A DNA stretch of 30,275 nucleotides, from IMG/VR virus record IMGVR_UViG_3300023061_000113, positions 1 through 30,275 of that record. One strand, given 5' to 3'. Shown here piece by piece: positions 18,187-26,834 of this stretch. Every line of letters starts with the position of its first letter. The first letter of the stretch is position 1. The notes under the pieces were generated by a model, which was given only the letters and a program-made list of their open reading frames with translations, was not told the DNA's origin and did no database searches. The DNA comes from a virus. The position numbers and the translations under genes are program-made.

Positions 18187-19977
18187 TTATGTTGGATTAA
18201 CTGGTATATTAATTTTTGCAGTTTCTTCTGCATTTCTATTTATATCTTCAATGCGTTTATTAGTATCTTCCAGTTTAGCTGATACTCTTAACACTACTTG
18301 ATTAAATTCATATTGTATTTCTACAATCTGATGTGGTACTCCAAAACTTTGAGTGATTGAAAAATCCCAATAATCTACATCCCAAACTGCTTCGTCCCAT
18401 AGCGTATCACCAAATTCTTTTTCTGGGTGAAGTATCTGAATAATTTGACCGGGTTTAAATCTTTCAATATCATATCCATTCTTAGGGTCAATATTACTAT
18501 CAAGCACGGTTATAGCAATCTCTGATAATGGGTGGTCATAATCATCAAGTATTCTAGTAGCAATAGTTTCAGCAGTAGCAACAACTGTAACTCTCTCATC
18601 TTTAATAAACTTTTCTCTTAATCCAAATTCATCTTGACTTGATGTTCTTTCGTAAACTCTGTATAGATTTGGGCTACCACCGCCCATAAAATATACTTTG
18701 TTAATAAGTGTTTCAATGCTCTTAGTCATTACAACATTATTTGCTTCCTTACCAATATATAGCATGTGGTCAATCTCATCAAAATTACTCATCTTAAAAT
18801 CAATAGTATTATCAGGAAGTAAACGCCAGTACCAATACTGTGGTGATATTCCTCTTATATTTTCTAAGGCTTCTCTGTATGTATTTGATGTAAATGTAAA
18901 TGTAACTGTTGTACCAGTAGCTTCAATATCTCCCTCTTGAAATAAACTATCACCAAATTTAGACGTAATAACTTCTCTTAATATTGTATCTGGTGATTTA
19001 GTTGCTTTAGTATCAGTTGTAAGTCCAGCGTCTGACTGATAAATACGTTTCTCATATTCTATGAGTTTTGAAATACCACGTACATCAATTATTTGGTCAC
19101 CATTAGCTATTATTTTTGGTTCATATCTATTTAAAACACCAGTCCAAACTAATTTACCTATTTCTTGGTCTCCATCTTGTATCCACGTTTCAATCTTATT
19201 TCCCATTTTAACATCTACATTCTCACCAAAATCCTTTACATCTCTTTTAAGAAATATTTTTTGTTCTCCCATACCACCGTTCATTTTCCATTTAAAATTA
19301 GGTGCGTTAGTTACATCTTTACCCCAAGTTGAAATATATACTCCGTCTTTATCATATATCTTATGGAAGTATTGTTTTATTTTAGGTTGAGTAATTTCTG
19401 TAGCACTACCACTTGGTACAGAATAATTTATCATTAATTTTGTAGATTTTGATACACTTTCATCATAAGCATAAACATCATTAAAATTACCTGACGTAAT
19501 TGGGTCATCTACTTCAAATATAATATTAATTGCATTACCACGTTCCCAACCACTACGATTTATTTGTTCTTGAATTATAGTTAATATGTCAGGACTAGTT
19601 AATGTTTGCCCAATATTAATATTAGCTGGACTATTCCAAGCTACAGTATTAATACTTCTTGCTCTACCTGATATTTCAGTTCCAATAATAAAATCACCAC
19701 TAATAGTTGTTCCTGGATTATCTTCTGCTTCTGCATAAATATCTATATTAGGTGGTGTTCCACCACTACCCCTTAAACCAATAAATTCTAAATTAGCACC
19801 ACTGATAGTTGAACCTTGTGGTATATCTATATTTATAAATCTTAAAAATATCCATTGTTTATATCCAACACCGTCTTGTCCAAATAATAAGCCATTAGAT
19901 GTATATACAAATCCACCATTATCAGCTTCATAAGCGTCTGCTCTACTAGATTGTATTTGGTATGTTTTTATTGGCAT
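18187..19977 (-). CDS. Tail hub/tail-associated protein with N-terminal DNRLRE-like carbohydrate-binding module
   Basis: A 596-residue protein. Residues 1-190 (RADAYEADNGGFVYTSNG, QWIFLRFINIDIPQGSTISGANLEF, INIIFEVDDP) match the beta-sandwich DNRLRE-type modules that bind surface glycans. From about residue 200 the protein resembles the ReqiPepy6-Gp37-like tail-tip family: IYDKDGVYISTW, FGENVDVKMGNKIE, YWYWRLLPDNTIDFKMSN, and INKVYFMGGG. The combination suggests a tail-tip protein bearing its own sugar-binding domain. It lies between the distal-tail and fibre genes as expected. Confidence 0.75.
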   Translation of the reverse strand: MPIKTYQIQSSRADAYEADNGGFVYTSNGLLFGQDGVGYKQWIFLRFINIDIPQGSTISGANLEFIGLRGSGGTPPNIDIYAEAEDNPGTTISGDFIIGTEISGRARSINTVAWNSPANINIGQTLTSPDILTIIQEQINRSGWERGNAINIIFEVDDPITSGNFNDVYAYDESVSKSTKLMINYSVPSGSATEITQPKIKQYFHKIYDKDGVYISTWGKDVTNAPNFKWKMNGGMGEQKIFLKRDVKDFGENVDVKMGNKIETWIQDGDQEIGKLVWTGVLNRYEPKIIANGDQIIDVRGISKLIEYEKRIYQSDAGLTTDTKATKSPDTILREVITSKFGDSLFQEGDIEATGTTVTFTFTSNTYREALENIRGISPQYWYWRLLPDNTIDFKMSNFDEIDHMLYIGKEANNVVMTKSIETLINKVYFMGGGSPNLYRVYERTSSQDEFGLREKFIKDERVTVVATAETIATRILDDYDHPLSEIAITVLDSNIDPKNGYDIERFKPGQIIQILHPEKEFGDTLWDEAVWDVDYWDFSITQSFGVPHQIVEIQYEFNQVVLRVSAKLEDTNKRIEDINRNAEETAKINIPVNPT

Positions 19978-20002
19978 AAATTAAAGGTAAAGTGGATAAC
20001 GA

Positions 20003-20800
20003 TTAAAGATAAAGGGGGTAGTACACGATTTTAACTGTTGCTTTATAATGTATTCCATTCTCAAAGGACACTCTTAAATCATTTCCACCGACTACGAAAC
20101 TAGGGAATATACCATCATAAGTAACAGCTACATCATTTAAGGTTACTGTAAATAATTGTGTATCAACTTCTATTACATCATTATTAGCATACTCACCTGA
20201 TACTCTCACTCTAATAAAATCCCCAGTTGATGTATTCCTAATTGTAACTCCGTCAACTCCAGCTACTTCGGTAAATGTAATTATTATCTTAGGATTTGGT
20301 TTATATGTTCCACCAGCTACAAAGCTAAAGGCTTGTGTAGATATACTTTCAATACTCTCACTTACACCAGTTGTAGTATCAAGGTCTGTTCCGAATGGTG
20401 GGTCTGCCACAATAAACTCTGCTTCCCAATCTATAAATGTATGATTAAAATGCCTACGTAATAATGTTATTCTACTAGAATTAACTGTGTAACGTCTGTA
20501 TTCAGCCTTACCTGTACCACTACCATAATCTATGTCTAAATGCTTACCTTGCCTGTTTAAGAGCTGTTTAAAGGCGTCTATTTCGTCTTCTAGTAATGCC
20601 ATTGATGTATCTCTTATCTGTCCTTTTAGTCTTATGCTTTTAGGTGCAAAAGTAGCCGCCAAGAATTTACCACCATCACGGTTGGCAAGTCGTTGAATAT
20701 CCAACGTCTTACTATCCATACTTTCGTGTTGTAATTCTTGAGTAATTATAGTTGCTGTTTGCAAACTTACTCCATCATAATTTGTTTGTACTCTTGCCAT
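20003..20800 (-). CDS. Distal tail protein (Dit-like)
   Basis: A 265-residue protein directly downstream of the tape measure gene, the standard Dit position. It starts MARVQTNYDGVSLQTATII, has IRLKGQIRDTSMALLEDEIDAFKQLL (the helical belt after the first strands), WEAEFIVADPPFGTD (the conserved hinge between the N- and C-terminal domains) and a C-terminal galectin-like set of strands. Dit forms the hexamer joining the tail tube to the tip. Confidence 0.85.
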   Translation of the reverse strand: MARVQTNYDGVSLQTATIITQELQHESMDSKTLDIQRLANRDGGKFLAATFAPKSIRLKGQIRDTSMALLEDEIDAFKQLLNRQGKHLDIDYGSGTGKAEYRRYTVNSSRITLLRRHFNHTFIDWEAEFIVADPPFGTDLDTTTGVSESIESISTQAFSFVAGGTYKPNPKIIITFTEVAGVDGVTIRNTSTGDFIRVRVSGEYANNDVIEVDTQLFTVTLNDVAVTYDGIFPSFVVGGNDLRVSFENGIHYKATVKIVYYPLYL

Positions 20801-20804
20801 ATAA

Positions 20805-23033
20805 TTATATTCCCATTTGTTGAACTGATAAATCTCTATCTAATGATTGTTTAACTGCATTTATAATGCTATCTAAATCTTGTTCATCTCTAACAACAGC
20901 ACCTCTTAAATCTACATTAATAGTTGAACCTCCCACTTGGTCGTTAGGTACAATATTTCCTGAACCTCTTGGTACAAATAACTCTGGTCCTTTTTCACCA
21001 ACTACATAAGGTGTTCCACCACTTACTGGACCACCCTCTGCTTGTGGACCACCGAAATTAATTGCTTCTTTTATACCACCCTCAATATCACCAAAAAATC
21101 CTTTTACTCCCTCAAACGCACCTATTATTGCATTTGGTATAGCTAAGAAAAAATCTAAAACAGTGTCTGCTGTACTCTCTGCCCAACCAGTAAACTCATC
21201 ACCAAATTCTAAAAATGTCAATTTTGCACTATCCCATACCATAGTAAAGAACGCTGGTATTCCACTTAAAATACCAGTGATAGTATCAACATAAATTCTA
21301 AATCCCTCTGCAATTCCAACTCCTAATATTGCCATTTGTTGTCCAACCCACGGAACTAATCCACCTATCGCACCAGATACTGTTTTTACCATAATATCAA
21401 ATCCAACTGCCACCCCAGTTGCAACTGTCATTAATAATCCACCAATTATATTAATTGATTTATTTGCAACTACAACTATACTTCCGAAAGTTAATCCAAT
21501 TATTCTTCCAGCGTTAGACCAAGTGTTTGAAATTAATTCTAATAATGTATTCCAAGCAACTGTTGATTGTGACCCCATTACTGAATACATATCACTAAGA
21601 CCACCTATAAATCCGTCAAACGTACTAAAGGCATTTTTTTCATACTCAACAAACCCAGCCTTAGTATCTTCAACCATTTTATCTGTCATTTCAGTAATTG
21701 CTTCTTCATCGGTTGTAATACCTTTAACTACCGCTTCACTAACATCTTCTATAAACCCACCTACGTCCTCTACTACACCACCAACAAAATCAGTAATACT
21801 TCCAAACCCAGTTTCTATCTTATCTTTAGCAATAAGTATAAAAGTAAGCACATCTTCAAGTGGTTGTTTTACTGCATTAAATACAAAAGCGATTGCGTCA
21901 ACAACAACTTTTGAAAAAGCTAATACATCATCAATAACAGCTTGTATTTTATCTGAATTTTCAACTAAGAAAGCAGTTGCATTAACAATAACTGGTATAA
22001 GTTTTTCACCTAATTCAATTTTTATTGCTTCAAAATTACCTTTTAGTAATTGTATTTGTGCTTCCATACCTGATGTTTGAACATCAACAGCTTCACCCAT
22101 AGCATTAGTTTCATCTGTTATATCTTCTAATATTTTTCTAAATTGCTCTCCACCACCCTCGCTTGTTAAACTAAATATTGCATTGGCGGCTTCTACACTA
22201 CCAAATAAATCTGCAAGTGCTTGTTTATCATCACCAGCGGCGTCAGTTACATTAGCAAGTAATCCTGACAATCCATCAGCTTCAAGTGCCGCCAAATTAA
22301 ATTTAATTCCCAATTTATCAGCCGCCGCTTCTGCGTCAGCAGTTGGTTTTAATAAATTACTAATTACAGCTTTTAAACTTGTTTGTGCTTCACTCGCAGT
22401 AATACCAGTGGTGGTTAAAGCCGCAGTTGCCGCACTTAAATCTTCAATACTAATACCAGTTTCTTTTGCAATACCAGCAACCTTACCAAAGCCCTGTGAT
22501 AATCCAGCAATAGTTGTTTTACCATTTTTAACTGTCTTGAATAATATATCAGCTAACCTTGTACTGTCGTGTGTTTCATCACCATATACATTCATTGCAG
22601 AAGTTAAGATATTTACAGCTTCTTCGGTAGTAGATAATCCAGCAATACCTAATTCAGCACTACTTTTTAAAACTTCCATAGCTTCGGCAGTATCAGATAT
22701 ACCAGCAGACACAATATTATAAGCACTAGCACCTAAATCATCAGGGTCAACAGGTAATGTTTTCATTAATTCAATAATACCTTTTTTAAATTTAGGCATT
22801 TCATTTTCAGCGGTGCTTCCTAAAAGAGTACCAATATTTCTAATTGCTTTATCAAATTTACCAGCAGACTTAATAGATGAACCAACAAAGGCAGCACCAA
22901 TTCCAAGAACAGCAATACCAGCAAGTTTTGCAAATTTAGTAAGTTGTTTAATACTTACTTGTGATTGCCTTAATCCACCACTCATTTTATCTTTGAGTGA
23001 AAGTACCGCTTGTAATTTTACTTCACTAGCCAT
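20805..23033 (-). CDS. Tape measure protein (TP901 family core)
   Basis: A 742-residue protein, the longest in the window. Residues about 60-330 follow the TP901 core pattern (FDKAIRNIGTLLGST, IVSAGISDTAEAMEVLK, AGLSQGFGKVAGIAKETGISIEDLSAATAALTTTGI), then alanine/glycine-rich helices and hydrophobic segments near residues 510-600. At about 0.15 nm per residue the tail would be roughly 110 nm. Its TAATG start overlaps the stop of the tail-chaperone frame. Confidence 0.92.
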   Translation of the reverse strand: MASEVKLQAVLSLKDKMSGGLRQSQVSIKQLTKFAKLAGIAVLGIGAAFVGSSIKSAGKFDKAIRNIGTLLGSTAENEMPKFKKGIIELMKTLPVDPDDLGASAYNIVSAGISDTAEAMEVLKSSAELGIAGLSTTEEAVNILTSAMNVYGDETHDSTRLADILFKTVKNGKTTIAGLSQGFGKVAGIAKETGISIEDLSAATAALTTTGITASEAQTSLKAVISNLLKPTADAEAAADKLGIKFNLAALEADGLSGLLANVTDAAGDDKQALADLFGSVEAANAIFSLTSEGGGEQFRKILEDITDETNAMGEAVDVQTSGMEAQIQLLKGNFEAIKIELGEKLIPVIVNATAFLVENSDKIQAVIDDVLAFSKVVVDAIAFVFNAVKQPLEDVLTFILIAKDKIETGFGSITDFVGGVVEDVGGFIEDVSEAVVKGITTDEEAITEMTDKMVEDTKAGFVEYEKNAFSTFDGFIGGLSDMYSVMGSQSTVAWNTLLELISNTWSNAGRIIGLTFGSIVVVANKSINIIGGLLMTVATGVAVGFDIMVKTVSGAIGGLVPWVGQQMAILGVGIAEGFRIYVDTITGILSGIPAFFTMVWDSAKLTFLEFGDEFTGWAESTADTVLDFFLAIPNAIIGAFEGVKGFFGDIEGGIKEAINFGGPQAEGGPVSGGTPYVVGEKGPELFVPRGSGNIVPNDQVGGSTINVDLRGAVVRDEQDLDSIINAVKQSLDRDLSVQQMGI

Positions 23034-23260
23034 TATTTTTTGTTATGTTTATTAGCTTCTATTTCTGCAAATTCACTATCTATTTTTTGTTTCATTAATA
23101 TTAAATCTATCAACCAACTAGGCTGTTTTAAATAAGTCCAATAATCCCAACTCATATTCTTACAAATTTCTAATACCATTAATCGTTCATCAACCTTACC
23201 TCTACCCATCTTTTTTATATTCCTGTATTGCTGTTCTATTACTTTTTTTTTTCTGTCCAA
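23033..23260 (-). CDS. Tail assembly chaperone, frameshifted second part (gpT-like)
   Basis: This frame starts with a TTG read in the -1 frame relative to the preceding gene and overlaps the A10 slippery run, so it is probably made as the C-terminal part of a fusion after -1 frameshifting, as in lambda G/GT. The protein has a helical body (MGRGKVDERLMVLEICKNMSWDYWTYLKQPSWLIDLILMKQKIDSEF). It is encoded directly before the tape measure gene, as is usual. Separate initiation at an internal ATG (MGRGK) is an alternative. Confidence 0.72.
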   Translation of the reverse strand: MDRKKKVIEQQYRNIKKMGRGKVDERLMVLEICKNMSWDYWTYLKQPSWLIDLILMKQKIDSEFAEIEANKHNKK

Positions 23261-23496
23261 TTACTATCTTCTGCTACTTTATTCATAGCTAGTAATAGAA
23301 AGTCAAAATCTTTTCCGTGTAATACTTTTATAGCTTCAATGTCTGGAGAAATAATGATTGTTTTTAACATCCAATCAATACTATCTTCTTTCTGAACTTT
23401 AAGCATTTCCATTTTTTCGCCACCAGTAAGCCACGCTTTTAGGGTAACTTCAATTTTACCAACAGGTGTGGTAATTTTTGTTGTTTCTCTTTCCAT
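23239..23496 (-). CDS. Tail assembly chaperone, first frame (gpG-like)
   Basis: An 85-residue protein located between the tail tube and tape measure genes, the hallmark position of tail chaperones. It has a beta-strand start (TTPVGKIEVTLKAWLTGGEK) and a helical remainder, as in small gpG-like proteins. It ends with TEKKK and a TAA immediately after an A10 run containing AAAAAAG in phase for -1 slipping. The short form would be the standard product and the long form the frameshift product. Confidence 0.75.
   Translation of the reverse strand: MERETTKITTPVGKIEVTLKAWLTGGEKMEMLKVQKEDSIDWMLKTIIISPDIEAIKVLHGKDFDFLLLAMNKVAEDSNWTEKKK
23242..23248 (-). promoter_or_regulatory. Predicted -1 ribosomal frameshift site (A AAA AAG)
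   Basis: On the minus strand codons GAA AAA AAA AAG are followed directly by TAA, and A AAA AAG is correctly phased as in dnaX of Escherichia coli. The -1 frame continues for 69 codons to the tape measure start. An obvious downstream stem is not seen. Confidence 0.75.
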
Positions 23497-23515
23497 AGAT
23501 TTTTTATATTAATTT

Positions 23516-24514
23516 TTAAGTAGTATAATCTGCTTTGTCATTTCTTAATACGATTGAATAAATACTATTCTCTGTATTTGCAAAGTCGTAATAACCCTTA
23601 AATCCTATTGTCTGTTCAGCTAGTTCTCCTTTAGGTCTATCTGGTGTCCAATCCATAAATCCACATCTAGGTAATACAATCGTTAATGTTGGATTAATTC
23701 CTGCACCGTCAGCTAATTCTACATCTTCATTTCTTATTACAATCTCCATAGCGTTATAAGTATTGTCTAACATTAAGTCCCTATAAGTCTGGTCTTCATA
23801 AGGTAATGTAAACTCACCCTCTATTTGAAAACCTTGATTAATAAGGTCATCAGGTTGTACAGTTCCAAGCATTTGTTTTCTCAAGATGTTTTTATTAACC
23901 GTTAATGATAGTGATTGTAGTTTAACTAAACCTGCTGCCGCTAATCCTGCTCTTGTAGTTGCTAACTTAAACTCAATGTCTTGCGCTCTAAACTTATTCT
24001 CTACTGCGAAGTCTCCTGTGTTACTATCTACGTTAGTGTCGTGACTACCTTTACTTATAAAACTGATAGTTGATTTAACATAATCACCTAGCACCATATT
24101 TAATGTAAGTTGGTCAATCATAGACATACAGAATTGTTTATCTCCATTTGGGTCTTCTGTTGATAATGATAGTGATTGATGTTGGTTTGTATTAGCAAGA
24201 TTAAATGTATGGTCATAACTATTAGCTACAACTGCTACTGAACCAGTTAGTGTTCCCATTAAAGCGTATAAGAAGTAACCATAACTTTGGTCTCTTACTT
24301 CAAATGTAATATCACCCTCACCGTATTTTTCTACTACAGACTTCTCGTGGCTATCTTCTAAAACTCCAAGTGCTTCACCTGAATTAACGGATGTTACTTT
24401 ATCAGTAAATCCAATATTAACCCACGGTATCCAGCGTTGTGGTTTTAAACAAACACCTCGTGTTGCTTCTCGTGCTACTCCTAAATTTATTCTACTTCCT
24501 ATAATTTTTGCCAT
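23516..24514 (-). CDS. Major tail tube protein
   Basis: A 332-residue protein between the tail-terminator gene and the chaperone genes. It starts MAKIIGSRINLGVAREATRG and contains the strand-rich body (GEGDITFEVRDQSYGYFLYALMGT, DQLTLNMVLGDYVKSTISFISKG, QIEGEFTLPYEDQTYRDLML) seen in phage tail-tube proteins of the lambda gpV/phage-tail-tube type. Homologous tubes polymerise as hexameric rings. It is longer than the basic 200-250 residue tube, perhaps carrying extra surface strands. Confidence 0.82.
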   Translation of the reverse strand: MAKIIGSRINLGVAREATRGVCLKPQRWIPWVNIGFTDKVTSVNSGEALGVLEDSHEKSVVEKYGEGDITFEVRDQSYGYFLYALMGTLTGSVAVVANSYDHTFNLANTNQHQSLSLSTEDPNGDKQFCMSMIDQLTLNMVLGDYVKSTISFISKGSHDTNVDSNTGDFAVENKFRAQDIEFKLATTRAGLAAAGLVKLQSLSLTVNKNILRKQMLGTVQPDDLINQGFQIEGEFTLPYEDQTYRDLMLDNTYNAMEIVIRNEDVELADGAGINPTLTIVLPRCGFMDWTPDRPKGELAEQTIGFKGYYDFANTENSIYSIVLRNDKADYTT

Positions 24515-24537
24515 ATTTTTTTCTTTCTTTAATTATT

Positions 24538-24975
24538 TTAGCTTATATCTGTCGATATTTTAATTGTTAATAATACTTTTGATTGGATTACTTCATTATC
24601 TGCTAATCCCTCCCAGCCTTGATTACTCGGATTGATTGTGAGTATGTCATTTCCTACTGGTAAAGATATTCCAGTTAATGTTTGGTCTTCATCAAAAGCG
24701 TCTAACACTAGGTCAATCGTATTATACAATCGGTCTAATGCTGTGTCATTCCCACTCATTTTTGTTTCATAATATATAAATACATTAAATGCGTATGTTC
24801 TTTGTAATTCTGAATTAGTTTCCCAATCACTCTCTAAATCTGCTGGTTCTATACAAACTGCTGGATAACCCTCAAACTCTAACTTAGGGAAGCGATGTAC
24901 TTCTTGAAAATTAGTTACTGTTAAGAGTTTATCTCTTATAGCGTCTCGTAATATTTGATACGTTGTTGAGGGCAT
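24538..24975 (-). CDS. Tail terminator/completion protein
   Basis: A 145-residue protein at the position of the lambda gpU-like tail terminator, between the gp10-like protein and the tail tube gene. It begins MPSTTYQILRDAIRDKLLTV and has YPAVCIEPADLESDWET and RTYAFNVFIYYE, a strand-turn-strand arrangement common in this family. It would cap the tube and join it to the head. Confidence 0.72.
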   Translation of the reverse strand: MPSTTYQILRDAIRDKLLTVTNFQEVHRFPKLEFEGYPAVCIEPADLESDWETNSELQRTYAFNVFIYYETKMSGNDTALDRLYNTIDLVLDAFDEDQTLTGISLPVGNDILTINPSNQGWEGLADNEVIQSKVLLTIKISTDIS

Positions 24976-24976
24976 A

Positions 24977-25369
24977 TTATAATCCTAAGTTACTCTTTTG
25001 TGCTATTATCGCCATTAATTTCTCTCCTCTTACTTTAAATATTCTATCTATTTTATTCTTAGCTTGGTCTAGTCCTTGTTTAAGAAACGGTCTTTTTCTC
25101 ATTCTACTTGTACCCTCGTGGACAAATACTGCATATTCATTATGAGGTTGTAGTATTGCTCTTGTCTTATCAATTCTTACTGAACTAAATTTCATTACAT
25201 CCCATCTTAATTTACCAGTATCAACAGGTGTCTTAATTCCAGCTTCTCTTTGCCAATTAATCATACTTTCTTCTAATGCTAATCTAATCATCTTTTCTGC
25301 TATTATAGGACTTTTTGCCAATGCTCTTTCAAAGCTATCTAGGTTTTTTATTTGGAATGCTTCGCTCAT
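24977..25369 (-). CDS. HK97 gp10-like tail-completion protein
   Basis: A 130-residue protein. The segment KTPVDTGKLRWDV followed by EYAVFVHEGTSRMRKRPFLKQGL is the diagnostic pattern of HK97-gp10-like proteins. It has an N-terminal helix and the KxPFLxxGL ending. It lies between the head-closure gene and the tail terminator as in other siphoviruses. One base separates it from the closure gene. Confidence 0.88.
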   Translation of the reverse strand: MSEAFQIKNLDSFERALAKSPIIAEKMIRLALEESMINWQREAGIKTPVDTGKLRWDVMKFSSVRIDKTRAILQPHNEYAVFVHEGTSRMRKRPFLKQGLDQAKNKIDRIFKVRGEKLMAIIAQKSNLGL

Positions 25370-25370
25370 C

Positions 25371-25688
25371 TTAGTCGTTGTAAATTCTTAAAAATACTTC
25401 TTTGTGTCTATTCATAGCAAATCCATAATCTTTGTGGTCGGTAGCTACTACGGCATATTCTTTACCATCTATTCTCATATGGTCGCCATCCTTAATATCT
25501 ACTGAAATGTCAACCCATACTTTATGTGTAGCACCAACTATCTCTGCCTGTACTTCGCTATTCCTATCATCTACACGCTGTTGGTGTCCCTCAATAGTAG
25601 CGGTAGCAAAATAAGTCCCTTTAAATCCACCAGTATCTTTAAAGCGTCTAATCTCTATTACTCTGTCAAAAAATCCCTCTATTGTCAT
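25371..25688 (-). CDS. Head-closure protein (head-tail stopper)
   Basis: A 105-residue beta-rich protein in the order connector, closure, gp10. FDRVIEIRRF, VWVDISVDIKDGDHMRIDGKEYAVV and the final RHKEVFLRI match the small SPP1 gp16/HK97 gp9-like fold (a barrel that plugs the portal channel). Its start overlaps the stop of the small membrane protein gene by four bases. Confidence 0.78.
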   Translation of the reverse strand: MTIEGFFDRVIEIRRFKDTGGFKGTYFATATIEGHQQRVDDRNSEVQAEIVGATHKVWVDISVDIKDGDHMRIDGKEYAVVATDHKDYGFAMNRHKEVFLRIYND

Positions 25689-25897
25689 ACATACTTACTT
25701 ATTACTATAAACATTATTGGCAAAACAATTACATTTAATACAATCATTGCCCCAATCATTTTACTTTGCCAACTCTTAATATTCGCTACTTCTGTTTTTA
25801 ATCCAACTATCATATTTAGTCGTTCCCAAATATAAAATTGTCGTTCACTTTCATCCATTCCTTGAAATTCTGTTTTTGTTAAATGTCCATTTGCCAT
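25685..25897 (-). CDS. Small membrane-anchored protein (XhlA-like), 70 aa
   Basis: A helical N-terminus (MDESERQFYIWERLNMIVGLKTEVANI) precedes a C-terminal membrane segment (MIGAMIVLNVIVLPIMFIVI). This amphipathic helix plus one C-terminal span resembles the XhlA/hemolysin family and the phage superinfection-immunity/small anchor proteins. It lies inside the head-tail connector block, which is unexpected for a lysis protein. Confidence 0.6.
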   Translation of the reverse strand: MANGHLTKTEFQGMDESERQFYIWERLNMIVGLKTEVANIKSWQSKMIGAMIVLNVIVLPIMFIVISKYV

Positions 25898-25901
25898 AAA
25901 T

Positions 25902-26528
25902 TTAGTTCTTATGTGGTCTTTTAAATCTATTAAGAATATCTTTTAATTCTTGGTCTAATTGTGTAGATTTTCTAAATGAAACGGAATAATCACCAATACT
26001 TTCAGAAGTAACATTTGTAGTTTCTTTTCTTTGATAGAAAGCGTTAGCCACTAATTTCCATACTGCAAATTCTAGGTCTCCTATATTTACACTCTCTAGT
26101 GTTACAAGTGGTGCAGCGTCATTCTTGAAAGCATAACCAGCAGTATAAGTTACTCTGTATTTTCTAGGTCGTTCTGAAAATCCCCAACCAGTTGTTTCTA
26201 ATATTCCAGTTGTGTAATCTATAAAATACTTCTCGCCATTAATCTCATCAAAGCTATCAATGTTTTGAGTTCCTGCTCGTCCTTGTAATGTGAATGTGCC
26301 TGTTGTTGATATTGGAAAGTTAAGTAAGAATAGTTTATCTGCTCCTGTACCATCATAATATTCATCTGTATATGTGGTTTCAACAAAAGTCCTATCGCAG
26401 TAATGTTCTACAAAAGAACTTACCTGATTAATTAAACTTTCTAGTATTGCGTCACTTGAAGCAACGGTTATTCCAAGAAATGTTTTTACTCTAGCAACAG
26501 TTGTAAGTCCATTATTGTTAATTGCCAT
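25902..26528 (-). CDS. Head-tail connector (HK97 gp6-like)
   Basis: A 208-residue protein. The opening LTTVARVKTFLGITVASSDAILESLINQVSSFVEHYCDRTF is the classical start of Phage_connect_1/gp6-like connectors (TVxxVKxxLGI...LExLIxxAs...E.yc.R). A strand-rich insert follows (YYDGTGADKLFLLNFP), and helices end the protein. It forms the ring between portal and closure protein. The small gene at 26535 precedes it. Confidence 0.9.
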   Translation of the reverse strand: MAINNNGLTTVARVKTFLGITVASSDAILESLINQVSSFVEHYCDRTFVETTYTDEYYDGTGADKLFLLNFPISTTGTFTLQGRAGTQNIDSFDEINGEKYFIDYTTGILETTGWGFSERPRKYRVTYTAGYAFKNDAAPLVTLESVNIGDLEFAVWKLVANAFYQRKETTNVTSESIGDYSVSFRKSTQLDQELKDILNRFKRPHKN

Positions 26529-26534
26529 ATTAGT

Positions 26535-26741
26535 TTACTTAGTTTTATATTTCCTTTTCTTACGAGGTGTCATTATTTTTGTTTTCTTTTTCTTTAATTC
26601 TTTTACTTCAACTGGTATATCAATATAAAAAGCATTACCAGCTTCAACTAATTCTTTTGCACGACTATCTTCTAAGTCATATACAACATCACTAGCTATT
26701 TTACTTTGTTTACGATATTCGCTTGTTAATCTAATTTTCAT
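26535..26741 (-). CDS. Small protein after the capsid gene, 68 aa
   Basis: Begins MKIRLTSEYRKQSKIASDVVYDLEDSRAKELVEAGNAFYIDI and ends with a very basic tail (KKKKTKIMTPRKKRKYKTK). The first half resembles small proteins (like head-tail or rho-like N-terminal folds) that sit after many phage capsid genes and contain an AKELVEAGNA-type motif. The basic tail may touch DNA in the packaged head. Function not known. Confidence 0.65.
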   Translation of the reverse strand: MKIRLTSEYRKQSKIASDVVYDLEDSRAKELVEAGNAFYIDIPVEVKELKKKKTKIMTPRKKRKYKTK

Positions 26742-26766
26742 AAATGTTTCTTAGTTAGTCTTACTT

Positions 26767-26792
26767 CTACCACCTACCGAAGTACGTAGTAG
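26767..26792 (-). promoter_or_regulatory. UUCG-capped hairpin after the capsid gene
   Basis: On the minus strand CTACTACGTAC and GTAGGTGGTAG pair (10 of 11 positions, one G-U) around the loop TTCG closed by C-G, a very stable tetraloop. There is no T-run, so it is more likely a messenger-stabilising or processing hairpin than an intrinsic terminator. Confidence 0.6.
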
Positions 26793-26834
26793 CTTGTAAA
26801 ACAGGAATAGCTTTTAATGCTAGTTCCTCACAAA

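Noticed and set aside
21523-22722. Long plus-strand open frames of 185 and 179 codons
   Set aside because: They lie opposite the tape measure gene, are rich in serine and alanine as expected from the complementary strand of its alanine-rich codons, and have no ribosome-binding site or family match.
15909-26762. AGACTAACTAA shared between leaders at 15921-15931 and 26752-26762
   Set aside because: Only 11 bases in a very AT-rich genome, at different distances from the start codons; chance is likely.
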